7,283 bases of DNA from Micrococcaceae bacterium UBA7136 (GCA_002492045.1 DKXC01000103.1:1-7283); one strand, 5' to 3'. Shown: positions 1-6,297, counted from the stretch's first letter. The notes: a model not told the origin generated them from the letters alone. Made by a program: numbers and translations.

Positions 1-1854
1 GGTTCGGAGCTGGAGGATTTTCTGGCTCAGGCTCCTGCCGCCCTGGCTGACCGGGGTGAAGGGGGTAGCCTGCCTCGGCGTCTGGAGCGGGCCCTGACCT
101 TGCTTCCTGTAGCACTGGAAGACAAGGCCCTGGAGTCTGCCGGGCATGCTCGCCCCCTGGAGGGTTTGCTGCTGCTAGCTGGTAAGACCTCTGCCTACCT
201 GCCCCTGCCGCAGGAGGCTGAATCGTCACTGGGGCAGGCCTTGGCCACCTGGTTGGCTGATGAACAGGCCCCCAAGATTATCTTTGACCTTAAGCAGAAC
301 CTGAAGGATTTTGCCCTGGCTGGTTATCGCCTGGAGGGGGTCGTAGAAGATATTCTGCTCTCCTCCTATGTCTGTGGGCATACCCCCACGGCCCGCCGCC
401 GCGGTCAGGAAGAAATGATGCAGGACCTCAGCCAGGCCTACCTGAACCTGACCTACCCGACCGCCCCTGAGGAAGTCGACCAGGGGGAACTCTTCAGCCT
501 TGACTCTCAACCTGACCTTGAATACTTGGCTCTGGCTGGACGCTACCAGCAGGAAGTTGCCTATGCCCTGGCCAAGGACCTAGCAGATAAGGAACAGCTG
601 GACCTCTACCAGAGCATTGAGCTTCCCCTAGCTGCCAGCCTGGCAGACATGGAAGAAGCCGGTATCGCCCTAGACGGCCAGGCCCTCAAACAGCTGGCGG
701 ACTACTACGGTCAGCAGGTTGACCAGGCCAAGGAAGCAGCCCATGCCCTAGTTGAGCAGGACATCAACCTCTCCTCACCCAAGCAGCTGCAGGCCGTCCT
801 CTTTGACCAGCTCAAGCTACCCCCCACCCGCAAGCTCAAGAGCGGTTACTCTACCGACGCTGAATCCCTGTCTGACATCCTCAGTCAGGTAGAGCCAGAC
901 AGCACCGGAGCGCTCTTCCTAGGGCAGCTCCAAACCTACCGGGACTTCACCAAGCTCAAGCAGACTGTAGAGGGCCTGGCCAAGGCCACCAGCGCCCAGG
1001 GACGAGTCCACACCACCTACCAGCAGAATGCGGCAGCAACCGGTCGCCTCTCCTCAACTGACCCCAACCTGCAGAACATCCCCATCCGCACCCCCGAAGG
1101 CCGCAAGATCCGTGAAGCCTTCGTCGTGGCCCCCCAGCCCCTGGAGGGGGTGGACTACAGCCAGCTGCTGACCGCCGACTACTCCCAGATTGAAATGCGG
1201 ATCATGGTTCACCTGGCCCAGGACCAGGATCTGATTCGGGCCTACCAGGAAGGCGAAGACCTACACCGCTTTGTAGGCTCCCAGGTCTTCGGGGTAGAGC
1301 CTGAGGACGTCACCGCTGAGATGCGAGCCAAGGTTAAGGCCATGAGCTACGGTTTGGCCTACGGGCTCTCTCCCTTCGGCCTCTCTAAGCAGCTGAAAAT
1401 CTCGGTAGACGAAGCCTTTGAGCTGCGTAAGCTCTACTTTGATCGCTTCGGCAAGATTCAGTCCTTCCTGCGCAAGATTGTTCGCCAGGCCCACCGGGAC
1501 GGCTACACCCAGACCATGTTCGGCCGCCGCCGCTATCTGCCTGATTTGGCCTCTAGTAACCGTCAGCTGCGGGAGGCGGCCGAGCGGGCTGCCCTTAACT
1601 CACCCATTCAGGGAACCGCTGCTGACATTATTAAAATTGCCATGCTGCGGGTAGACCAGGCTTTGCGCCAGGAGGGGCTTAAGAGCCGAATCCTTCTGCA
1701 GGTGCATGACGAACTGATCCTGGAAGTAGCCCGGGGTGAGGAGGAAACTGCCCAGCAGATTCTGACCCAGCAGATGTCTCAGGCAGCTGAGCTCAGCGTC
1801 CCCTTGGAGGTTCAGGTGGGCTGGGGCTCATCCTGGTACCAGGCTGGTCACTAA
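1..1854 (+). CDS. polA: DNA polymerase I, C-terminal 617 residues (5' end outside window)
   Basis: Family A DNA polymerase used in Okazaki-fragment processing and repair gap filling. The frame is open from base 1, so the gene starts upstream; the N-terminal 5'-nuclease domain is not in the window. Window residues 1 to about 200 are the 3'-5' exonuclease-like domain and about 200-617 the polymerase. Visible polymerase motifs: TGRLSS followed by DPNLQNIPIR (residues about 347-363), motif A DYSQIEMR (393-400, catalytic Asp393), motif B on the O helix with Arg442, Lys446, Tyr450 and Tyr454 (YGLAYG), QGTAADIIK (537-545) and motif C VHDE (568-571, catalytic Asp570). The polymerase half is therefore intact. 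The exonuclease half seems inactive: a gapless alignment to E. coli Pol I puts Asn where Asp424 should be and Val where Asp501 should be, and no DxE exo I motif is seen. Such loss is known in other actinobacterial Pol I enzymes. It ends in TAA, followed closely by a terminator. Confidence 0.97.
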   Translation, partial: GSELEDFLAQAPAALADRGEGGSLPRRLERALTLLPVALEDKALESAGHARPLEGLLLLAGKTSAYLPLPQEAESSLGQALATWLADEQAPKIIFDLKQNLKDFALAGYRLEGVVEDILLSSYVCGHTPTARRRGQEEMMQDLSQAYLNLTYPTAPEEVDQGELFSLDSQPDLEYLALAGRYQQEVAYALAKDLADKEQLDLYQSIELPLAASLADMEEAGIALDGQALKQLADYYGQQVDQAKEAAHALVEQDINLSSPKQLQAVLFDQLKLPPTRKLKSGYSTDAESLSDILSQVEPDSTGALFLGQLQTYRDFTKLKQTVEGLAKATSAQGRVHTTYQQNAAATGRLSSTDPNLQNIPIRTPEGRKIREAFVVAPQPLEGVDYSQLLTADYSQIEMRIMVHLAQDQDLIRAYQEGEDLHRFVGSQVFGVEPEDVTAEMRAKVKAMSYGLAYGLSPFGLSKQLKISVDEAFELRKLYFDRFGKIQSFLRKIVRQAHRDGYTQTMFGRRRYLPDLASSNRQLREAAERAALNSPIQGTAADIIKIAMLRVDQALRQEGLKSRILLQVHDELILEVARGEEETAQQILTQQMSQAAELSVPLEVQVGWGSSWYQAGH

Positions 1855-1877
1855 AGGACCTAGCCTTGGCCTGAGCT

Positions 1878-1926
1878 AAGGGGGCTTGCTGGCCCAAGGT
1901 CGGGGTGGGCAAGCTCCCTTTTCTTT
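1878..1926 (+). terminator. Rho-independent terminator of polA
   Basis: A 12-bp stem pairs AAGGGGGCTTGC (1878-1889) with GCAAGCTCCCTT (1909-1920), with a single G-T wobble at 1883/1915. The loop is 19 nt and the stem is followed by a T-rich run (1919-1926, one C). It lies 23 bp after the polA stop and should separate polA from rpsA. Confidence 0.85.
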
Positions 1927-1941
1927 AAGCTGGTCAAAGCA

Positions 1942-1970
1942 TTGACCTTCGCCTCTTAGGGCCCTAGACT
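1942..1970 (+). promoter_or_regulatory. Predicted sigma-A-type promoter of rpsA
   Basis: TTGACC (1942-1947) and TAGACT (1965-1970) are separated by exactly 17 bp, a good match to the housekeeping consensus (TTGACA; actinobacterial TAnnnT). Transcription would start near 1977, giving a leader of about 160 nt before the rpsA ATG at 2139. The -35 box is the right arm of the inverted repeat GGTCAA-AGCA-TTGACC (1932-1947). The -10 box overlaps a perfect 10-bp palindrome TAGGGCCCTA (1957-1966). Strength and start site are inferred. Confidence 0.6.
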
Positions 1971-2038
1971 TGAGACTGTATGACTCTCTCAAGCCTCAGC
2001 TTGGGGGTGCCCTGCACTGTAATTGTCCGTATCAACGC

Positions 2039-2104
2039 TCAATACAGAGAACCACACAGAAGTTTCCTCTGTGACTCCACAGAAGAAAACCCTGCCTGTA
2101 TTGA
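2039..2104 (+). promoter_or_regulatory. Structured RNA leader of rpsA (candidate autoregulatory element)
   Basis: An outer 9-bp perfect stem pairs TCAATACAG (2039-2047) with CTGTATTGA (2096-2104). It encloses an inner hairpin in which TCTGTG (2068-2073) pairs with CACAGA (2078-2083) across a 4-nt loop. After one mismatch this continues for four more pairs (2063-2066 with 2085-2088). A second CACAGA copy at 2055-2060 could pair with the same TCTGTG across a 7-nt loop, so two hairpins are mutually exclusive. The fold ends 19 nt before a GGAG Shine-Dalgarno-like site (2124-2127). There is no T-tract after it, so a terminator is unlikely. E. coli S1 represses its own translation through a folded leader; a similar role here is inference. 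Confidence 0.5.
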
Positions 2105-2138
2105 CCTAGAAAATATCCATATTGGAGCCCTACACTTT

Positions 2139-3593
2139 ATGAGCACCAACACTCCCCAGGTTGCAATCAACGACATCGGTACCGAGGAAGACTTCCTCGC
2201 AGCAGTTGACGCAACCATCAAGTACTTCAACGACGGCGACCTGGTTTCTGGCGAGGTAGTCAAGGTTGACCACGATGAGGTACTGCTCGACATCGGTTAC
2301 AAGACCGAAGGTGTCATCCCCTCCCGCGAGCTTTCCATCAAGCACGACGTTGACCCCGACGAGGTTGTAGCCGTCGGCGACACCGTCGAAGCCCTGGTTC
2401 TGACCAAGGAAGACAAGGAAGGTCGCCTGATTCTCTCCAAGAAGCGCGCCCAGTACGAGCGCGCCTGGGGCGACATCGAGAAGATCAAGGAAGAGGACGG
2501 CGTCGTTACCGGTACCGTCATCGAGGTTGTCAAGGGTGGCCTCATCCTGGACATCGGCCTGCGCGGCTTCCTGCCCGCCTCCCTGGTCGAAATGCGCCGC
2601 GTCCGCGACCTGGCTCCCTACATCGGTCAGCAGATCGAAGCCAAGATCATCGAGCTGGACAAGAACCGCAACAACGTTGTTCTGTCCCGCCGCGCCTGGC
2701 TGGAGCAGACTCAGTCCGAGGTTCGCTCCACCTTCCTCAACCAGCTGGAAAAGGGCCAGGTTCGCACCGGCGTCGTTTCCTCCATCGTCAACTTCGGTGC
2801 CTTCGTTGACCTGGGCGGCGTTGACGGTCTGGTACACGTCTCCGAGCTGTCCTGGAAGCACATCGACCACCCCTCCGAGGTTGTCGAGGTTGGCGACGAG
2901 GTCACCGTTGAGGTCCTGGAAGTTGACCTGGACCGCGAGCGCGTCTCCCTGTCTCTGAAGGCTACCCAGGAAGATCCTTGGCAGGCCTTCGCCCGCACCC
3001 ACGCCCTGGGGCAGGTTGTACCCGGTAAGGTCACCAAGCTGGTTCCCTTCGGTGCCTTCGTCCGCGTTGAGGACGGCATCGAGGGTCTGGTTCACATCTC
3101 CGAGCTGGCTGTCCGCCACGTTGACCTGGCCGAGCAGGTTGTCTCCGTTGGTGACGAGCTCTTCGTCAAGGTCATCGACATCGACCTGGATCGTCGTCGC
3201 ATCTCCCTGTCTCTGAAGCAGGCCAACGAGGGTGTCGACCCCGAGTCCACCGAGTTCGATCCTGCTCTCTACGGCATGGCCGCTGAGTACGACGAAGAGG
3301 GCAACTACAAGTACCCCGAGGGCTTCGACCCCGAGACCAACGAGTGGCTGGAAGGCTACGAGGCACAGCGTGCCGCTTGGGAGCAGCAGTACGCTGACGC
3401 CCAGGCTCGCTGGGAAGCTCACAAGGTACAGGTTGCTAAGGCCCTAGAAGCTGACGCAGAAGCAGCTGCTGCCGCTCCTGCCGCCGCTGAGGCTGCACCC
3501 ACCTCTTACTCCTCCGAGAAGCCTGCCGAGACCGGCACCCTGGCTTCCGACGAGGCTCTGGCGGAACTCCGCAAGAAGCTGACTGGCAACTAG
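2139..3593 (+). CDS. rpsA: 30S ribosomal protein S1 (RpsA)
   Basis: A 484-residue RNA-binding protein of the small ribosomal subunit that helps mRNA bind and unfold on the 30S. Four S1/OB-fold repeats are visible at about residues 33-103, 120-186, 206-274 and 291-360. Repeats 3 and 4 carry the clearest signature (NFGAFVDL...GLVHVSEL and PFGAFVRV...GLVHISEL, both ending in SLSLK). A 124-residue tail follows: acidic and aromatic (361-430), then Ala-rich (about 434-453), then a short basic end. Length and four-domain layout fit actinobacterial S1 rather than the six-domain E. coli form. I chose the ATG at 2139 (MSTNTPQ): the frame is open back to 1980, but those 53 codons lie over the predicted leader and look unlike S1. 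GGAG at 2124-2127 gives an 11-nt spacing, rather long. Strongly biased C-ending codons fit very high expression. Confidence 0.97.
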   Translation: MSTNTPQVAINDIGTEEDFLAAVDATIKYFNDGDLVSGEVVKVDHDEVLLDIGYKTEGVIPSRELSIKHDVDPDEVVAVGDTVEALVLTKEDKEGRLILSKKRAQYERAWGDIEKIKEEDGVVTGTVIEVVKGGLILDIGLRGFLPASLVEMRRVRDLAPYIGQQIEAKIIELDKNRNNVVLSRRAWLEQTQSEVRSTFLNQLEKGQVRTGVVSSIVNFGAFVDLGGVDGLVHVSELSWKHIDHPSEVVEVGDEVTVEVLEVDLDRERVSLSLKATQEDPWQAFARTHALGQVVPGKVTKLVPFGAFVRVEDGIEGLVHISELAVRHVDLAEQVVSVGDELFVKVIDIDLDRRRISLSLKQANEGVDPESTEFDPALYGMAAEYDEEGNYKYPEGFDPETNEWLEGYEAQRAAWEQQYADAQARWEAHKVQVAKALEADAEAAAAAPAAAEAAPTSYSSEKPAETGTLASDEALAELRKKLTGN

Positions 3594-3601
3594 TCGCTTG
3601 T

Positions 3602-3640
3602 GGAGGCTCTTCCCTGAGGGGAAGGGCCTCCTTTCTTTTT
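3602..3640 (+). terminator. Rho-independent terminator of rpsA
   Basis: A 13-bp stem pairs GGAGGCTCTTCCC (3602-3614) with GGGAAGGGCCTCC (3619-3631), with one T-G wobble (3608/3625). The loop is the tetranucleotide TGAG, followed by TTTCTTTTT (3632-3640). It starts 8 bp after the rpsA stop. It should be very efficient and cut rpsA off from everything downstream. Confidence 0.93.
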
Positions 3641-3661
3641 ATGTCTGGGCGTATTTGTAGA

Positions 3662-3768
3662 GCTAGGTAGTAGCAGACTCGCGGCGAAGCTGCTGGCAAT
3701 GGGGCTGGCATGAATCGACTGCGAAGCAGTCGAGAGGGTGGCAGCGAGCGCGAGTCTGTGCGCCTAGC
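3662..3768 (+). repeat. Nested palindromic intergenic element (REP/MITE-like or structured RNA)
   Basis: Four sets of complementary arms nest around one centre. Outermost is GCTAGG (3662-3667) with CCTAGC (3763-3768). Inside it CAGACTCGCG (3674-3683) pairs with CGCGAGTCTG (3749-3758), 10 bp perfect. Then GCTGC (3689-3693) pairs with GCAGC (3741-3745). Last is an 8-bp apical hairpin TCGACTGC (3715-3722) with GCAGTCGA (3726-3733) around a GAA triloop. A 7-bp direct repeat GCTGGCA occurs at 3692-3698 and 3704-3710. No credible reading frame covers it, and it sits between the rpsA terminator and the pit promoter. It could be a dispersed palindromic repeat, a small mobile remnant or a folded RNA; one copy cannot decide. 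The strand is arbitrary. Confidence 0.6.
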
Positions 3769-3787
3769 CTGTCCCTGTGAATAAGAC

Positions 3788-3816
3788 TTGAGAAGGTCAG
3801 AAAGTAGGCTGATATT
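3788..3816 (+). promoter_or_regulatory. Predicted promoter of pit
   Basis: TTGAGA (3788-3793) and GATATT (3811-3816) are spaced by 17 bp, with 4 of 6 matches in the -10 box. Transcription would begin near 3823, just before the pit leader hairpin. An alternative -10, TAGGCT (3805-3810), matches those proposed for coaE and uvrB but has no good -35 at 17 bp. Confidence 0.4.
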
Positions 3817-3826
3817 TCATACCTAA

Positions 3827-3885
3827 GCTAGGGCCAGTTAACCTTCAGTTCATTTTCCCTCTGAAAGATGGGACAGGGCCCTAGC
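3827..3885 (+). promoter_or_regulatory. Hairpin leader upstream of pit
   Basis: GCTAGGGCC (3827-3835) and GGCCCTAGC (3877-3885) are perfect 9-bp inverted arms, 41 nt apart. Inside them TTCAG (3844-3848) can pair with CTGAA (3861-3865). The structure would lie at the very 5' end of the predicted pit transcript and ends about 30 nt before the likely ribosome binding site. No T-tract follows, so it is not a simple terminator. Regulation by phosphate or another signal is speculation. Confidence 0.35.
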
Positions 3886-3924
3886 CTGGGCCTGCTCATC
3901 ATCCCAACCATGCAAGGGGGAAGC

Positions 3925-5541
3925 GTGAATTCCAGCGCGGATTCCACTTCAAACCTGGCCCAACCGGCCCTAGAACGTGACACCAGCGATAAGTGGTGGC
4001 ACCTGACCTTCGGCGGCCTCATGGCTGTCTCTTTCACTGCCTTCGCTATCTGGTCCTTCGCCTACGTAGATCAGCCTAACCATAGCCTGCTGCTGATTAC
4101 CGCTGTTGCCCTAGGCCTCTTCATGGCCTTCAATATTGGTGGCAACGATGTTGCTAACTCCTTCGGCACCAGTGTTGGCGCCGGAACCCTAACCATCAAG
4201 CAGGCCCTGCTGATTGCGGCCGTCTTTGAAGTAGCCGGTGCCGTAATTGCCGGTGGCTCCGTGACCGATACCGTCCGTAGCGGCATCGTTGACCTGGGCG
4301 CTATCAGCCTAGAGCCCCTACAGTTTGTTTACATTATGATGGCGGCCCTGCTGGGCGCTGCTATCTGGCTGCTGGTGGCCACCCGCATGGGCTGGCCGGT
4401 CTCTACCACCCACTCCATTATTGGTGGCATTGTGGGTGCGGCCCTGACCCTGGGCCTGACCCAGGGCGTCGGTGGCTGGGAGATGGTCCAGTGGGACAAG
4501 ATTGGTCAGATTGCCCTCTCCTGGGTACTCTCACCCCTGCTGGGTGGCTTCTTCGCCTGGGTAATCTTTGGTTTCATCAAGAAGTACATCCTGGGCTATA
4601 ACGAGAAGGTCGACGCGGCCATGCTGGAGATTAAGCGAGCCCAGGAAGAAGAACGGGCCGAGGACGACCCCCACGACGGTTTCCAGCGTATTACCGATTT
4701 GCAGCAGGACGCCTACGCTAACGCCATGCTGCAGAAGAAGAAGTTCAAGCTGAAGAAGCTTGATCCGGAGGCACCTGAGAGTGAGTACTACCGTCAGGTG
4801 CATAAGCTAGATAAGAAGGCTAAACGGCAGGAGAGCCACCGGGCCCTAGAGGTTTATGTGCCGGTACTGGCGGCAGTTAGCGCGGCCCTGATTACCTCTA
4901 TGCTGCTGGTCAAGGGCCTGGGTAACCTGGATTTGGGTCTGAGCCTGGTTACTACCGCCGTGATTATTGGTATGGTTGCTGCCCTGACCTGGGTTTCTGT
5001 CTCAATCTTTGCTCGCAGCTTGCAGAAGTATGAGCTGTCTCGTGCGACCTTCGTAATTTTTGCCTGGATGCAGGTTTTCACGGCAGCAGCCTTTGCTTTT
5101 AGCCACGGCGCTAACGATATTGCTAACGCTATTGGCCCCTTTGTGGCTATCTTGGATGTGCTCAAGACCGGTGCCATTGGTTCTGAGGCTGTGGTGCCTA
5201 TGCCGGCTCTGGCGACCTTTGGTATTGCCCTGATTGTGGGCCTCTGGTTTGTGGGTCGTAAGGTGATTGCAACCGTTGGCCACGGCCTGACTAAGATGCA
5301 CCCTTCGTCGGGTTTTGCGGCTGAGATTGCTGCGGCCGCGGTGGTCATGGCTGCCTCGGTGCTGGGCCTGCCGGTTTCCTCTACCCATATTCTGATTGGC
5401 GCGGTTCTGGGCGTGGGCATGGTCAACCATTCGGCTAACTGGAAGCTCATGCGTCCTATTGCCCTGGCCTGGATTATCACCCTGCCTATCTCGGCCGCTA
5501 TCGGTGCGGTGGGTGTGCTAGGTATTTCAGCGATCTTCTAG
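3925..5541 (+). CDS. pit: PiT-family inorganic phosphate permease
   Basis: Integral membrane transporter of the PHO4/PiT family, which takes up phosphate (often as a metal-phosphate complex) with H+ or Na+. The two inverted halves each carry a signature: GGNDVANS (residues 72-79) with WPVSTTH (157-163), and SHGANDIAN (393-401) with LPVSSTH (482-488). Hydrophobic segments cover residues about 30-220 and 310-538. They are split by a charged, Lys/Glu-rich cytoplasmic loop of about 90 residues (221-309). The start is uncertain. GTG 3925 is preferred because AAGGGGG (3914-3920) lies just upstream and the N-terminus then reads MNSSADST. ATG 3910 and ATG 3868 are in frame but have no good ribosome site, and 3868 falls within the leader hairpin. 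The length from GTG is 538 residues. No PhoU/DUF47 partner is in the window. It converges on the next gene. Confidence 0.93.
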   Translation: MNSSADSTSNLAQPALERDTSDKWWHLTFGGLMAVSFTAFAIWSFAYVDQPNHSLLLITAVALGLFMAFNIGGNDVANSFGTSVGAGTLTIKQALLIAAVFEVAGAVIAGGSVTDTVRSGIVDLGAISLEPLQFVYIMMAALLGAAIWLLVATRMGWPVSTTHSIIGGIVGAALTLGLTQGVGGWEMVQWDKIGQIALSWVLSPLLGGFFAWVIFGFIKKYILGYNEKVDAAMLEIKRAQEEERAEDDPHDGFQRITDLQQDAYANAMLQKKKFKLKKLDPEAPESEYYRQVHKLDKKAKRQESHRALEVYVPVLAAVSAALITSMLLVKGLGNLDLGLSLVTTAVIIGMVAALTWVSVSIFARSLQKYELSRATFVIFAWMQVFTAAAFAFSHGANDIANAIGPFVAILDVLKTGAIGSEAVVPMPALATFGIALIVGLWFVGRKVIATVGHGLTKMHPSSGFAAEIAAAAVVMAASVLGLPVSSTHILIGAVLGVGMVNHSANWKLMRPIALAWIITLPISAAIGAVGVLGISAIF

Positions 5542-6230
5542 GTCAGGTCAACCCACTGGCTTGAACCCCAGGAAATGTGCCCTGCGCCGGCGGTGAGCTC
5601 GGCCAGGGCCTTTTCTGTCTGGGCCTGGTGGGCCGCATCGTCAAAGACACCCAGTTGAATGAGGGCAGCAGAGTCGGTGTAGTCGGTGCCTAGCACCCGG
5701 TAGCCCAGGGCCCGCAGATCATTTTCTAGGCGTCCTGCCTGTTCGTAGGAGGCCTCAACCTGGCCTAGCCGCAGGCGCTGGCGGGGAATGAGCGGGGCAG
5801 CGTCCAGGGTTTGAACCACAGCGTCAGTGTAGGCTCGCACTAGGCCGCCTGCCCCCAGTTTGATACCGCCAAAGTAGCGGACGACAACAGCACAAATATC
5901 GGAGAGGTCGCTGACTTCTTGGCCGGTCGCGTCCAGGGTGCGGCGGGCTAGGAGGGCCTGGAGCATGGGGATGCCGGCTGTTCCTGCCGGTTCGCCGTCG
6001 TCGTTGGAGCGTTGGGTTTGCCGGTCGGCCCCGATGATGAAGGCTGAGCAGACGTGGCGGGCGTCGTGGTACTGCTTGCGTTTGGATTCGATAAAGGCCC
6101 GGGCTTCTTCTTCACTGTTGACGCGTTGCAGGTAGCCGATGAATTCGCTGCGTTTGATTTCTAGTAGCTGGCTCACTGGCTCTCTGCGGGCGAGGACGGT
6201 GTAGCGGTTGGCTCGGGTTTGGTCGGTCAT
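5538..6230 (-). CDS. yigZ: YigZ/IMPACT-family protein (UPF0029 + DUF1949)
   Basis: A 230-residue protein with the two-domain layout of bacterial YigZ. The N-terminal UPF0029/IMPACT domain (about 19-145) shows RSEFIGY (27-33), DARHVCSAF (56-64), the hallmark SNDDGEPAGTAGIPML (75-90) and VVVRYFGGIKLGAGGLVRAY (115-134). The C-terminal ferredoxin-like DUF1949 region covers about 155-225. The eukaryotic homologue IMPACT modulates GCN2; the bacterial role is poorly defined, so no function is assigned. Full length for the family. The ATG at 6230-6228 has no clear Shine-Dalgarno site, but a TAAAAT box lies 7 nt before it, suggesting a leaderless transcript. The gene is divergent from coaE (67 bp) and its TAG overlaps the pit stop. 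Confidence 0.94.
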   Translation of the reverse strand: MTDQTRANRYTVLARREPVSQLLEIKRSEFIGYLQRVNSEEEARAFIESKRKQYHDARHVCSAFIIGADRQTQRSNDDGEPAGTAGIPMLQALLARRTLDATGQEVSDLSDICAVVVRYFGGIKLGAGGLVRAYTDAVVQTLDAAPLIPRQRLRLGQVEASYEQAGRLENDLRALGYRVLGTDYTDSAALIQLGVFDDAAHQAQTEKALAELTAGAGHISWGSSQWVDLT

Positions 6231-6237
6231 GGTCTTT

Positions 6238-6243
6238 ATTTTA
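6238..6243 (-). promoter_or_regulatory. Predicted -10 box for a leaderless yigZ transcript
   Basis: On the minus strand TAAAAT (5 of 6 matches to TATAAT) ends exactly 7 nt before the ATG. Transcription should therefore begin at or next to the start codon. No convincing -35 box is seen at 17-18 bp (CTAGCC/CCTAGC). Leaderless genes with this spacing are common in Actinobacteria. Confidence 0.45.
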
Positions 6244-6258
6244 GGCCCTGGAGGTGGG

Positions 6259-6264
6259 TAGGCT
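6259..6264 (+). promoter_or_regulatory. Possible -10 box of coaE
   Basis: TAGGCT within TAGGCTAG (6259-6266); the same octamer stands in front of uvrB (6942-6949). Transcription would start near 6271 and leave about 27 nt before the coaE ATG, enough for its ribosome site AGAGGA (6285-6290). The -35 region is weak. Confidence 0.3.
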
Positions 6265-6297
6265 AGGGGCTAGTTCTGTCTGAGAGAGGAAGTGTCC

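Noticed and set aside
2101..2136. Second rpsA promoter with TTGACC at 2101-2106
   Set aside because: The nearest -10-like hexamer (TACACT 2131-2136) is 24 bp away, too far, and the TTGA is part of the right arm of the leader stem.
1980..2138. 53-codon N-terminal extension of rpsA from ATG 1980
   Set aside because: ATG 1980 lies only about 9 bp after the proposed -10 box, has no ribosome site, and the extra peptide does not resemble S1. The stretch holds the RNA leader instead.
2130..3422. 430-residue open frame on the minus strand opposite rpsA
   Set aside because: It lies wholly antisense to a certain S1 gene. Strongly biased C-ending codons suppress stops in that frame, and the product is a repetitive mirror of S1 (Leu/Gly/Val/Asp-rich) with no family resemblance.
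3868..3924. Upstream ATG starts for pit (3868 and 3910)
   Set aside because: Neither has a Shine-Dalgarno site, and 3868 lies within the leader inverted repeat. GTG 3925 has AAGGGGG just before it. Not excluded with certainty.
4854..5480. 208-residue minus-strand frame opposite pit
   Set aside because: Antisense shadow of a recognised membrane protein; low-complexity Ala/Thr/Pro/Ile composition and no domain.
6292..6297. GTG 6292 as the coaE start
   Set aside because: It lies only 1 nt from the AGAGGA site; ATG 6298 has ideal spacing and gives the usual MKRLGLTGG beginning.
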